NCBI RefSeq assembly: GCF_015832195.1
Contig: NC_052046.1
Coordinates: 33,260,911-33,324,910, forward strand
DNA length: 64,000 nucleotides
DNA from: Motacilla alba alba
Lineage: Eukaryota; Chordata; Aves; Passeriformes; Motacillidae
Reading direction: 5' to 3'
Shown here: positions 52,679 through 64,000 of the stretch, piece after piece
Numbering within the stretch: the first letter of the stretch is position 1
Layout of the letters: every line of letters starts with the position of its first letter
The notes under the pieces: model-generated
What the model was told of the DNA's origin: nothing
What the model saw: only the letters and a program-made list of their open reading frames with translations
Databases searched by the model: none
Translations under genes and position numbers: made by a program

Positions 52679-55600
52679 GTAAAGCCCAGGCGCTCTTTAT
52701 TTCTGTATCTACTGATAGCCAGATACACTGCTTTCTTCTTGTATCAACCTGTTATCATTTTCAAAATCAAACCATTATTATGAGGAGCCTGTATGAAATA
52801 ATTCATCTGCAGCTGCGTGAAGTAAGCTGATAAAAACTGTTGCTTGCCTTCATTATTTCTAAAAACATTCAGTGCCTAAATGTGCAGATAAAAGGAAACA
52901 GCTAAGGATATAATCTTGTTTTTAGAATGGTTTGGTACATCTGATAGAGGAACAAAATAGAATGAAAATTTATGAATATCATAGACGGGAAAAAATGAGG
53001 TCAAGATAATTAAAAGTCTCTCTGTCTTCCAAAGATAATCTAACTTGCTGCTCAGTGGCTGTCACAGTCATTTCAGGGTTCACCTATAGTGTGCAATGTG
53101 TATGAACTTAATTAAGTACTAAGAGGTAATGAATTGGAATTTTTTGCTTAGTACTATTTTTCTTCATAGCATGCAAACCCATAAATCGTACAAAGCTGTC
53201 AAAAGGAAATACCTACTCCACCAGTGATGTGGAGGAAAACAGATGCCACTTATTCAATAAACTAATATCCACACAGAAGAAAAATGTTGACTAGATACCT
53301 CAGAGTCAAAGTTGGTTTGAAAGTTTGTCAATACAGAATTTTATGGCTGTGAACTGAGGATGAAATTTAGCTGAACAAGTGAATTAAAATTTCAGGTACT
53401 CTGACCGGTGGCACAGTAAATATAATGGAACCATTATTTATGAATCAAAGCTGGTTTATTTGACAATTTTGATAGCTGGCAGGACAAAAGACCAAAATCA
53501 AATTAATTCAATAAAAAAGGCTGCCTGTATTTTGTCTCTTCTTCAGCTGTGCAGATTTGAACATAACAGCTGAATCCCTGAAAGCTTGTTCTAAAAGCAG
53601 CATTTAATTGTGAATTAGAGTTGAAAAAACACTACCAAAAAAGTAGCAAAGACTGAGTCTGTGCATGTGTTTGTGTGTATGTCTATGTGTCTTCATGTAC
53701 TTTGCGTACTATCTACATGTACACATATGTTTGTGTGATTCTATGTGTATGGAGAGAAAAAGTCCATTTTTCCAGAAGAAATGTCAAACATGTAAGGGAC
53801 TAATTGGATTCCAAGCTAATATTAATAAAAATTAAAAATTGATAATATTGTGAATGTGAACAAGCCCTTTCAACACTTTTCTGGATTTTATGCTTGCCTC
53901 AGCAGAAGCAAATGCCTTGCTAAGGGAGCTCTAGGACAAAACTGGTAATTTAGGTGTCACAATGTAGAATATTGGTCCTGAAAGGTCTGCTCTCCTACAT
54001 TCCGTGGACTTTTGTGTTTCCAGTATTAAAGTATCCTAAGCATACAGTAAAGCATAAAACAGTGCTTCCTGGGAGAGTCTAGAGTCTAAAAAAGGCATTG
54101 TGAGACCCTCCACATACTTTTTCAGTGATTCATCCAATCAGCTGTGACACTTACATTTCATCCTTCGCTTGAACCAGTGAAGAAGCAAGCTGTAGATAAC
54201 AGTTAATGCAAGAAGGGTCTGTCTTAATGGTACTATTCTTCACTCTAAGTGACAGCTAAATATTAATTTTGTCAGAGAAAGAAAATGAGGATAAGTTTGT
54301 CTTACCATTAGATCTTTCATTATGGAGGTGAGAGATTAATTTTTTTAAATTAATTTTATTCTTTTTTTATTTATTTCCTCCTAAGCAGCTTGTGTCAAAT
54401 ATTGTCTGAAACACAGACTGAATTTCTGGTCTTCACTCTTAGAAGTGAACGTTCTCATTAGTAGGGTGCTGATTCATGGTGTCTTACCTCTCAGTCCTTC
54501 CTGTGCCTACCCAGCCAGCAGCTTCCTCAGAAAAGTTTGGAGCATTGTGGGCTCAGGATACCCTAGGGCATAGTAGGATATCATCTTGCTATGATTAAGG
54601 TCATTGCAATTCATTCCATCCTTGAAATTACCATAAATAACTGCTCTAGGATCTGGGTTATTATATCCTTGCTTAGAAACCATTACAGTTTGAGCTTACA
54701 TCACAGGAAACTTTTTGTCTTTTAGCGGGTATGAATTATTTAGTGATACAGTGTCTAGAAAAAGTGGCCTTTGGTTTCTTAAACACTTTGCGTTTTTCTA
54801 GATGAAAATTTTTACGATGTTGTACAAAATTTCCAGGAGGCATGAAAATAAGGTATGATTTGTGAAAGAATACCTGCTTGCCAGCCCAAAGTACTGGATG
54901 CAGCTCTCTGGTTTTTATTTTCTCGATGATATCTGCAGCACTGCTGAAGCTGATAACTCCTCATTTATTGTCAGCAATTTGTGAGCACACCAGTCCCTGC
55001 ATCTTTGATGTGACTGAAACAGCAGGATCTGTCGTCTCTAGGAAATAGACTTTAGTCTATCTCTTCTGGCATAGTATTTGATTTGCAAGAGTGCTGTGCA
55101 GGGAAAACACCTTTGAATCTATACAGGAGTCTGATTCATGGTCTGAAATACAAGAAAAGCAGACTACTTGAAGCTTGAGAAATCCAAACAAAGATAATAC
55201 AACAACTGAGATTAAGAAAACATCTAAATGAGAGTAGACATAAATAGCATAATGCCATGAAGTAGTAAGAAATAAATGATCCTATTTATCAGGCAGATCA
55301 CTTAATAAATAAAAATAATTAAAAACATTATGAATCCCAAATAGGAGAAATTATTAAAATAATCTGCTTTATTTTTGTTTTATTTAAAGACTAAGATTTT
55401 AATTTAAAATCACTTTTAATTGCTTACTGGTTTACTTATATACTTCTCCCTTTCCACCACAAATTTTTAGCTTGTTACATTTTTTAGGGCTTCTCTTTGA
55501 AATGAGCAGTAATTGGGGTTGAAGTGTGTGTGGGAGGTGGAAAATTAAATTTGTAAAATCTTGAACTCAGGGACCTTCTGAGCCTTTAGGACTTGCTTAA

Positions 55601-57149
55601 GCCTTGACCAGACAGAAGCAGTTTGAGAAGACATTTCTGGAAGCAAGAGTTGAAAATCTATTTTCATAGGGGGGTTTTTGTTTATTTTGTTGGGGTGGCT
55701 TTTTTAAAATTATTTTTAGGTTTTTTTTCATTATTATTATTTCCTCCTTTCTGCTGCAGAAATTCCCAACAATCCTGTTTGGAAGGCTCAAAAAAGGGAT
55801 AACCAAAACTCTTTATTACAATAAACAATTTTTATTTTTATTTTTTTAACAGTAACCACTTTTCTGATAATGATACAGACTTTTTAAATGACATCACTCT
55901 TCTATATCACTATAATCACCAGATTTAGGATACATTGTTGTTGAGGAAAGGCAGAAGGCTTCAGTTCTCAGGACTTCTGGGTGGCATATTTTCATGTACA
56001 ACCATATATCTGTATGATATATATTCTCATTGATTGTAAGGGATTCAAGCTGAGAATCCGAGGGAAAGCACACTCCATAAATGTCTTCATGGATGATAGA
56101 TTATGGATGTGATCTGGCACTCACAATTCTTCTTTACTCAAAAGATATTATACTCATGTTTTGCAATATCATGTCAATATTAAATAGTAAGCATGTTTTG
56201 TTCTGTTTTGTTTTGTTTTTCTTAACAGGAAGTTGAAGTTACCAATTAATTAGATGTTTTTCTCTAATATCATGGCTTAGTCCATTTCGTGTTTATATTT
56301 TCTTTATAGGTTCTGCGTCTTTGACCTTGTTGCTCTCCCCAAGTCCACTAATTGATTTGAACCTCTTTAAAACAGACTTCAAAAATAGAAGTGTTTTGAG
56401 CAAGAATTGCCTATTTTTGTTTATTGAGTATTGCTCAGTTAAACTAAACTTCATGCTGAATTTAATGGTGGTTCTTGCACAATCTTCTCATAAAGGTTTG
56501 CCCAGTACTCAGACCTAATAACAATAACAGGTCTACAGAGCAGCAACTCTCCCTGACAGCTTCAGAAGCTTGCAGATGCTCCAAGTGTGCTGGCTTTCTG
56601 CTTTGGCTGGTTTCTTCACAAGCATTGGTAACGCATGATTGTAGAACTCCCAGCAGTTCCATCTCTGCCATCCCTGCTGCTGCATAGTGCCTGAGGTGCT
56701 CAGGACAGCAGCTGTGCTGCTTGAGGGGAGCACCAATGTGGCAGGGGATGTGGAGTCCAGAGGCAGTGAAGGTAACCCCCCATGGCTCTGCTGATGCTTG
56801 GGATGTTTCTGTGTGCAAGTCAGCAGTATTCTGAGGTGTCACTTTGCTCTTCAGCCTTATTTCAACTTGCTAGAAGAAGGCATTCCTCAAAAACACCTTC
56901 CTTTGAGAACAACTGTGACCTAACTTCTCTGACTGCAGCTGTGGTCTTAAAGTTGTGCATTATATAGAAGCCAGATCTTGAAAGCTGATGCTGGCCCCAC
57001 TTCAAACTGTGCTGCTTGTGGGGTTTCTTGAAGAGGCTGTGGCATGGCAGCCTCCACCCTATAACAATGAGAAATGCTGTGCTGTGGTCAAGGAAGCCCT
57101 GTGTCCCACTCTTTGAGACCATGAGACCAATCACCTTTTTGCAGCCCAG

Positions 57150-59085
57150 GAGCAAAGAGGAAGTCAGGCAAAACCAGCTGGACACAGGCATGGATGAATG
57201 GGGAATTCCTGGATGAATTCAAATATGAAAAAGAAGCCTCCAGAAAATGCAAGCACAGACAGGTAGCCTGGGAGATATGCAGACAGATTGTCTAAGCAGC
57301 CAGGAATCCCTTTGGGAAAGCTAAAGCCCTGATAGGATTAAATGTGGGCAGGGACATCTAGGAAAACAAAAGCTTCTGTTGTTACATTAGTGATAAATTA
57401 GTGATAAAAGGAAGACCAGGGGAAATGTGGGATCTCTCTAAAAGGAAGCAGGAGGCCTGGTGACCTAGGACACGAGGAAAGGCTGATCTAGTCAATAACT
57501 TAACCGGCAAATGTTCCAGTCACACCACGCGTGTCACAGAAGGCAAATGCAGGGACTGGGAGAATGAAGAACTGCCAGCTGTAGAAGATCAGATTGAAGA
57601 CCATCTAAAGAACTTGAAGACGTGCAAGCCCCTGGGGCATGGTGAGAAGCATGTGCATGTGCTGAGGAAAATGGTGGATGAGGTGACTAAACCACTATCT
57701 GTCATATTTGAGAAGTCATGGCAGTCTGGTGAAGTTCTGCTCATTGAAAAAGGGGTAACATAACCTCCACTGCTAAAAAGAAAAGACCTGGAGAACTGCA
57801 GGGCAGTCAGTCTCACCTTGGTACTTGGCCAAGAGCATGGAGCAAGTACCCCAGGCAACTAGGTTAAGGCACATGGAAAATAACAGGGTGACTGATGACA
57901 GCCAATGCGATTTCACTAAGGGCAAATCATGCCTGACAAATTTGGTACCTTCTACAGCAGTGTTTACAGAGTGGGTGAAAAAGGAATAGAGACTGAGGAA
58001 TGTGGACCTGTGCAAAGTGTTTGCAACTAGCAGCCGTGTCTCTGAAGTGAAGAGACATGGACCTATTTGATGGTCAGATCTCTCAATAGATAAGGAATTG
58101 GCAGGAAAGTTGCACTCAAAAGAGTTGTGGTCAATGGCTCTTTGTCCAAGTGGAGACCAGGGATATTCCTTAGAGGCTGCTATTTGGGCTGATGCTATTT
58201 AGCACAGCAGTGTTTGTTGGTGACAAGGACAGTGGGATCGAGCACAGCCTCAGCGAGTTTCCTGATGACACCAGGTTTGTGGAGCAGGTGACATGCTGGA
58301 AGAAAGGAATACCATCCAGAGTGACCTTGGCAGGTTGGAAAGGTGGGACTCAGTGAACACCATGAAATCCAACAAGAGCAAGTGAAAGTGGTTCAGGGCA
58401 ATCCCAAGCATAAACACAGGCTGGGTGGAGAATGGACTGAGAATATTCCTGAGGAGGACTCAGAGATTTTGGGGGATGAGAAACTGGACATGAGCCAGGT
58501 GTGCACTTGCAGCCCAGAAGGCCAAACATATCCTGGGCTCTGTCAAAAGCAGCATAGGCGGGAAGTGATTCTCCCCCTCTATTCAACTCTTGTGAAACCC
58601 CACATGGAGGGCTGCATCCAGCTCTGGGGATTCCAACATTAGAAGGATGTGGATCTCCTACAGAGAGTCCAAAGGAGAATCCCAAAGATGATCAGAGGCA
58701 TGAAGACAGGTTGAGAGAGTTTGGGCTGTTCAGTGTAGAGAAAAGAAAGGCACAGGGACATCTAATATGAGCTTTCCAGTACATATAGGGGCCTGCAAGA
58801 AAGCTGGAGAGAGACTTTTTGTGAAGACATTTAGTGATAGAACAAGGTAAACTGAAAGTGGGTAAATTTAGATGGGATGTAAGAAAGAAATCCTTTAGTG
58901 TGAGGGAAATGACACAGACTTGAAATTTTCCCAGAGAAGCTGTCAATGTCCTGTCCTGGGAATGATCAAGGCCAAATAGGATGGGGCCTTGAGTGGAAGA
59001 TGTCCCTGCCCATAGCATGTGGTTTGAAACAAGATGGTCTTTAAGGCCCCTTTCAACACAGACCATTCTATAACTCTATGATCAT
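57150..59085 (+). mobile_element. Second long CR1 LINE copy, decayed
   Basis: About 1.9 kb in the same orientation as PRDM6. Landmarks include CTGGATGAATTCAAATATGA in the ORF2 linker, the CAAGCCCCTGGGGCATGG region, AACTGCAGGGCAGTCAGTCT, CCAATGCGATTTCACTAAGG (the decayed Q-G-F-T-K-G segment of the reverse transcriptase), and a 3' UTR with TGTCCCTGCCCATAGC and terminal CCATTCTATAACTCTATGAT. Many stops and frame changes mean it is inactive. Its linker differs from that of the copy at 38-41 kb, so the two look like different CR1 subfamilies. The left boundary could lie further left, near 57.0 kb. Confidence 0.88.
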
Positions 59086-61720
59086 GTTGGTTTTTTACTT
59101 CTCAGTCATCAACAGGGAGAAAAGCACTTTCAGTCACATGCCAGTCTTCCCTTTCAGCCGGGGCTTTTTGAGCTCTTTCTGAGGGAACAGAATGCAGTGC
59201 TGTGCTATTTTGTCTCACAAGGCTGAGAGAGTTTCAATGACAAAGTTACAAGTATTCAGGAACTCATTCTTACAAGCAATCTCTCTTCTAAGATTACACT
59301 AGAATTCCATATACCCCTTGAAATGAGCAAATTCACTTCTGACGAGGTCGCACTAAAAATTAATCATAAAGGAAGTATTTTGAAAATGCAGTGGAAAATA
59401 ATGATTGGATATTCCAAGGTTCTAATAATTCAATGAGTTAATAATTTATGATGTAGAAAATAAATTTATAACAATCAGATACACTTAGAAGTCAGAATTT
59501 GGAAAATATATTCTTTTGGCAGAGGAATAGTAAAAGACAAATAAAGCTATGTCAGTTTTGCTTAATGAAAACCTAGAAAGAATTAATCTAAATGTACAGC
59601 TGTCTGCCAGTAGCTATTTCAAATGAAAGCATATGGATTGTTCTATTCTCTTAATGTGATTTGTTAGGGGGTTCTTAACATGTTAGGGGTTCTACATTCC
59701 CTGCCCAAAGCATGAGCTTTGGTGAAGTTCAGTAAGCCATATAGGAAAGCATTACTTTTGTACTGGTCCCATACATGATGTAGTTTGAAATATCAGCTGC
59801 AAAAGTGAGAAGATTTTAAGACAGGAAAAGACCTCACCAAAGAGCAAAATCATTCAAGAGATTGTCTAGCTTAGAGAGCAAAATTTATTCCTCAGTGTTT
59901 TCATTTTGAAAAATGTGTCTTGTACAACTTCGAAAAGTTCAAATTATAAATTACCACAAAACCTAAAAACTATTACATTAGGATTGCCCTCAGAATTTCA
60001 GTTTAGATGGCCTGTGATCCTGTATGGGCCATCATAAAGTCAGAGACTGTAGGATTAAGGTCTCTAGAAAAAGCTGGTGGATTCTAAATGTCAGTAAACC
60101 TAGATAGCTTATCAATGATGCATGGGATGAATAACAACAGTGTAATTTTTCCAACAGGAAAATTTTCTGCTGGGTAAGTAGATTTCTTTTCTTTATGCTC
60201 AAAAAGAAAAATGTGGAGCTAAAAGATCCCATGTAACTAGGTGTTCAATAAAAAAACATTAGAACTACTTTTGATGGCTGTCAGAACATCATTCTCATTT
60301 GCACATGGCTGTATCTGTTTAGCTGCTCTTAACCGTAACTTAAAATTACTATCTGATAAGATTTTGATTCACATGGATACTGTGAAGCTCAAGAAAGTAC
60401 AATACATGTATTGGTTGTTCCAAGGAAATGGGTTTTTCTGAGCTGGGAGTGCACTCAGTCCAGCTGTGGATTTTTGAAAGCACAGCCTAGGAAGACCAAC
60501 ATTTCTGTCTCTTTGTCACTGTTCCTTCTTGTCTGCAAAACTCTGTTATAGCGAGGTCACCATCTGAATTCATTGTCCCAGTGCAGACAAAAGTGATGGC
60601 AGAAGACATAACTGCTACATCAAAGGCAGGCGTGCTCTGCCCATGTCAATGTAGTCACTGAACCGAGCACTGCTCGTGTTCAGTCCTTCAGCACCACTTT
60701 CATTTTTTTTGAAAAATAACATATTGATTTTATTTTCTTCCAAGAAAAAAAATTCCGAGCACAGTAAAATTGTTACCAGAGAACAGAATGATAACTTTTG
60801 TACTTATTGAATGTAATTTTTTTTTCTCTTTGAAAAATAGTAGTATCCAAAAACTGTCAGAAGTTGGCATATTTAAATCCACAATTGTGCAAATTAGAGC
60901 ATTTTTAAGATGTTACAGTATTTTAATGCATTTTTACGCATTTAAAATTAATTATGCTTTTAAAATTAATTTCGTCTAATGTGTGTCATTTATCTAAGCT
61001 TTAAAAAAATTACACCTTTTAGCATTAATTAGAATTACCTGGATATAAACTGGATAAATTCATCCTCTGCAATGAGAAGAGTACCTTCTTTAACAGTTTT
61101 TCTCCCAAGATGTGGATCAATCAGAAAAATGGAGTCAAAGTGATCTAAAAATTGGTGATCTTTTGCAGAGTGATTTACTTGAGCATAAGCCAGTGAAATA
61201 TATTCTGAGTGTTTTGAAAAGAAGACATTTATTTTGAGCCAATGAACCCATATTGCTTAGCATCACAATGTTCACCTATCCCTGGTTTGAAATTTTGACT
61301 GTTTACAGACAACTTACAGTGTGAATTTTTACTGCATTAAGTTAATCACATTGATTTATTTATCACTTTAAAAAATAAAAAAATTAATTTGCATCATGTA
61401 GCATTGCATCATTTTTTGTGGTTGCTGTTAAAAAAAAGATAACCAGAGGCTAACAGATGTTAATGGTCTCCTTCACTATTAAAAAAAAATCAATGTTTCT
61501 TGGATATGGAATATATTATTGCATTATTTTGCTTTGAAGTGTTTGATTACTGCATTTACCAATTATCTCTGTTTTGCTAACTCTTGAAATTTCATACCAA
61601 ATTTGATAAATATTTTCTGTGCAAATTAACTTTGGACTCCAAGAAAGGTGAAAACTGCACATGTTAGTACCTGTCTTTCAGTAAGAAAAACAGAAAAACA
61701 CTTTCTTGATTTTTTGGTGG

Positions 61721-61760
61721 TTTGTTTGTTTGTTTGTTTGTTTGGGTGTTTGTTTGGGTT
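61721..61760. repeat. (TTTG)n microsatellite
   Basis: About six pure TTTG units are followed by GGTG/TTTG variants and then a T run with G interruptions to about 61772. Confidence 0.93.
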
Positions 61761-63241
61761 TTTTTTGGTTTTTAAAATATTATTTTACATATATCTGTGT
61801 ACCTTTAAGGGCCACATCATCTAAATTACCTTCCCACAGCTTTCATATATTACTTTCAAACTTGTTGGAGAGTAGGGAGAGTAGTTAGATTTTCAAATGC
61901 AAGTAATTAAAATTGTAAGCTATTGAATTATTGATTAATACTGAGCTATTAATCAAGCTAAAAAATTCTACAATCAGGGTTCAGTGCTCTGAAGCACTGT
62001 AAAATAATAGTATTTGTGTTCAGTGATGCAAGTAGCCACAATTAAGCAGTTCACTTGACAAATGAGATAGTTCACTTTATTTTGCACTTAATTGAATTGT
62101 ACATGCCTGGTCACCATTGTCTCTTTCCCTTTAGTTTTGGTTTCTAGCCATTTAAACATATACATTTATTACAGAGAGAGCAATTACGTTGTGTTGGCCA
62201 TTGGCTCTGGAAATGCAGACACCAAGAGTTAAAATGTTGTGCAGGGTAAAAATCATTATTATCCCTCCAGAAAAAGATCTTAATTTTCTTAGCAGACAGT
62301 CTGATAAGCATTTAGGACTCTGCTACTAACTTAAAACAAATGCGAAAAGGAAAAAACCCTCATAGGATGTTTATATAAAGCCACTTTTACCAAAGAGAAA
62401 GTATAGACATGGTTTCTTGGCATTTTATTTTTGTTAGCATTTCAGCAGACCAGTCTCACATTGCTGTTGTGTATCCTTTCTTTTCTGTGCTTGCAGTCTG
62501 CTTGTTACGATTCTGAATTTGTATCAGTCCATTTTGTTTGTTTGTTTGTTGTGTTTCTTTTTAACGAGATGTGTTGTTGAAAACCTGAGTTCTGGGTTTC
62601 CTTTCAAGATCTCCAAAACAGGCATTTTCAATCTAGGTGGGAGAAAAAATGTTAATGAAATGTAAAGATTTTCAACTGAAATAAAAAACCAGAAAGATAA
62701 TTGTAATACAGTGGTCATTTTTTCAAAGTCTCTTGTTGAAATAGGTGATCTCTAAAAACCTCCAAAGCAATATGAGGAGTTTAACTGTGAATAGCTCCAG
62801 AATAATGACAGGATGTGCCCATAGCCATCAGACATGCATTTGCAAGTAAGACTGTAGCTCACACCAATAGACAGAGTCCCTCAGGAGTCCCTCAGCTCCA
62901 ATGTGTGCAGATCTTTTTTTTTTGACTAAGGAGTAGAGTTTGAGAGAATTAAGGCAGGCAGATGCGCAGTGCAGGCTGATTATGGTTTGCTATATCAGCT
63001 AGTTTGCTGATTTATGGTTTTAGGGCCCCATAGACTCTCATTTAATTCCTGCCCAAGAACTGCACATTTGTTAAAGAGATTGTGAAGTTTTGAGTTTGTG
63101 TTTCCCAAGAAAGACCCAGAGAAGTGCACCCACAGCTCTCTTTGGAAATTACTGGGAAGATCAGGAGCCCCCTCCCATGTGGTTTCCTGCCCATGCCAAC
63201 AGAAAGCACTGATGGCATGCTGTTTCTCTTTCCCACTGCAG

Positions 63242-63418
63242 GCCCTACCAGTGTGGTCACTGCTCCCAGTCTTTCTCCCAGCCCTCGGAGCTGAGGAACC
63301 ACGTCGTGACGCATTCCAGCGACAGGCCTTTCAAGTGCGGCTACTGCGGGCGTGCCTTCGCCGGTGCCACAACGCTCAACAATCACATCCGGACACACAC
63401 TGGGGAAAAGCCCTTCAA
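63242..63418 (+). CDS. PRDM6: PRDM6 internal exon: two canonical C2H2 zinc fingers
   Basis: The exon has one base completing a split arginine, 58 full codons and two bases (AA) of a lysine. The first finger is Y-Q-C-x2-C (Cys codons at 63252 and 63261) with His at 63300 and 63312. The second is F-K-C-x2-C (63336 and 63345) with His at 63384 and 63396. Both have the C-x2-C-x12-H-x3-H spacing of DNA-binding Krüppel-type fingers. They are joined by a short SSDRPFK linker, and the exon ends within TGEKPF (63399-63416), the classical linker, so another finger must begin in the next exon outside the window. The acceptor is CTTTCCCACTGCAG and the donor GTAAGT. The raised GC content contrasts with the flanks. 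Likely equivalent to human exon 7. Confidence 0.96.
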
Positions 63419-64000
63419 GTAAGTACTTGAAGCCAGCAGCTTTTGCCAGCTGAGATTAGAGAAGGAAATGCATTACTGCTGCTCACTAGCATCGCCAGCA
63501 CTCAGCAGATGTTCCCTTGAAAACCAAGGTCAAACCATGAGGTAAACCAGCTAGTGGTGCTGTTAAAATCAGAATTTATATGGGTTTGATTTTGAGTTTC
63601 TTGAAAGCCTTGCACAATTTTCTGTTCTCTAATGATACCTTGATTATTTTAATTAATAACCACAACTGAAAATATGATCAAGACTGAGACAGGCCATGCT
63701 GTAAGAACATTAATATGATTCTTAGATGTCTATATGCTGAGGTAGATGGAGCTTCACTTAAAAGCTAATTTGGCTCTAGTTATATATGGGGGAAAAATAT
63801 GCACCTTCTTTTAGTCTCAGAATCACTGGAGAGAAAATGTAACTCTGAGTTGTGGCATGAGTTTTGAAAGATCATAGTAATAAATTGAAAGTGTTCAGCT
63901 GTCCAAGGTATAAGGAAAAAAAATAAGTCACCTAATAAGGATGATTTTACATTGAACAGACTTTGTTAATTTCTGAAGTTTTCAATTACTGATATTAAAG
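63419..64000 (+). other. PRDM6: Start of the next PRDM6 intron
   Basis: GTAAGT at 63419 begins an intron that runs off the window. The sequence is AT-rich with no recognisable feature. The final coding exon, expected to carry the last zinc finger and C-terminus, was not found here. Confidence 0.9.

Larger units (their letters stand above)
52679..63241 (+). other. PRDM6: PRDM6 intron, 10.6 kb
   Basis: The intron runs from GTAAAG to TCCCACTGCAG. Its main content is a long CR1 copy at about 57.15-59.08 kb and a TTTG microsatellite at 61.7 kb. The stretch 53-56.3 kb is AT-rich and featureless to me. The stretch 56.48-57.1 kb is GC-richer with overlapping open frames on both strands and may be the diverged 5' part of the CR1 or a different old repeat. 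The stretch 59.1-63.2 kb has no other recognisable feature. Confidence 0.9.

Noticed and set aside
56462..56842. 126-codon open frame on the - strand
   Set aside because: GC-richer stretch with open frames on both strands and no family signature. More likely an old repeat or chance than a gene.
1..64000. CRISPR arrays, tRNA or rRNA genes, bacterial-type operons, LTR pairs
   Set aside because: I looked for direct repeats with spacers, cloverleaf-like conserved boxes and paired LTR ends, and saw none I could support.

Overview
This is vertebrate nuclear DNA, most likely from a bird and at least from a sauropsid. It is AT-rich and intron-dominated, its interspersed repeats are mainly CR1 LINEs, and there are no operons or densely packed genes. 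The only gene I can support is PRDM6 (also called PRISM), read on the + strand. Five internal coding exons are visible: 5206-5513, 45307-45434, 49054-49178, 52336-52678 and 63242-63418. They total 1081 nt, about 360 residues, or roughly the middle three-fifths of the protein. All have AG acceptors and GT donors, and the reading phases join without a break.

Layout. Positions 1 to about 360 are CpG-rich and look like the downstream edge of the PRDM6 promoter and N-terminal-exon CpG island; those exons lie left of the window. The intron continues to 5205 and holds a second small CpG-rich patch with a perfect match to the CTCF core motif. The exon at 5206-5513 encodes a zinc-knuckle-like C-x2-C-x7-C-x2-H motif and the first part of the PR (SET-related) domain. 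A 39.8 kb intron follows, with CR1 copies, microsatellites, an old palindromic element, a cluster of small perfect hairpins and a few candidate regulatory motifs. Two exons (45307-45434 and 49054-49178) finish the PR domain. The exon at 52336-52678 carries the linker and an atypical first zinc finger. A 10.6 kb intron with a second long CR1 copy separates it from the exon at 63242-63418, which has two canonical C2H2 fingers and ends in a TGEKPF linker. The last finger and the C-terminus must lie beyond position 64000.

Function. From published work on mammals, PRDM6 is a nuclear transcriptional repressor of the vascular smooth-muscle lineage. The PR domain and the fingers are spliced together from exons scattered over about 58 kb here. 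The remaining open reading frames inside the introns look like chance ORFs or CR1 remains. I did not find an unknown gene system. The less ordinary items are non-coding: the hairpin cluster near 43.05 kb, the ancient palindromic element at 35.7 kb, the CTCF motif near 3.4 kb, and the frame-preserving finger exon.
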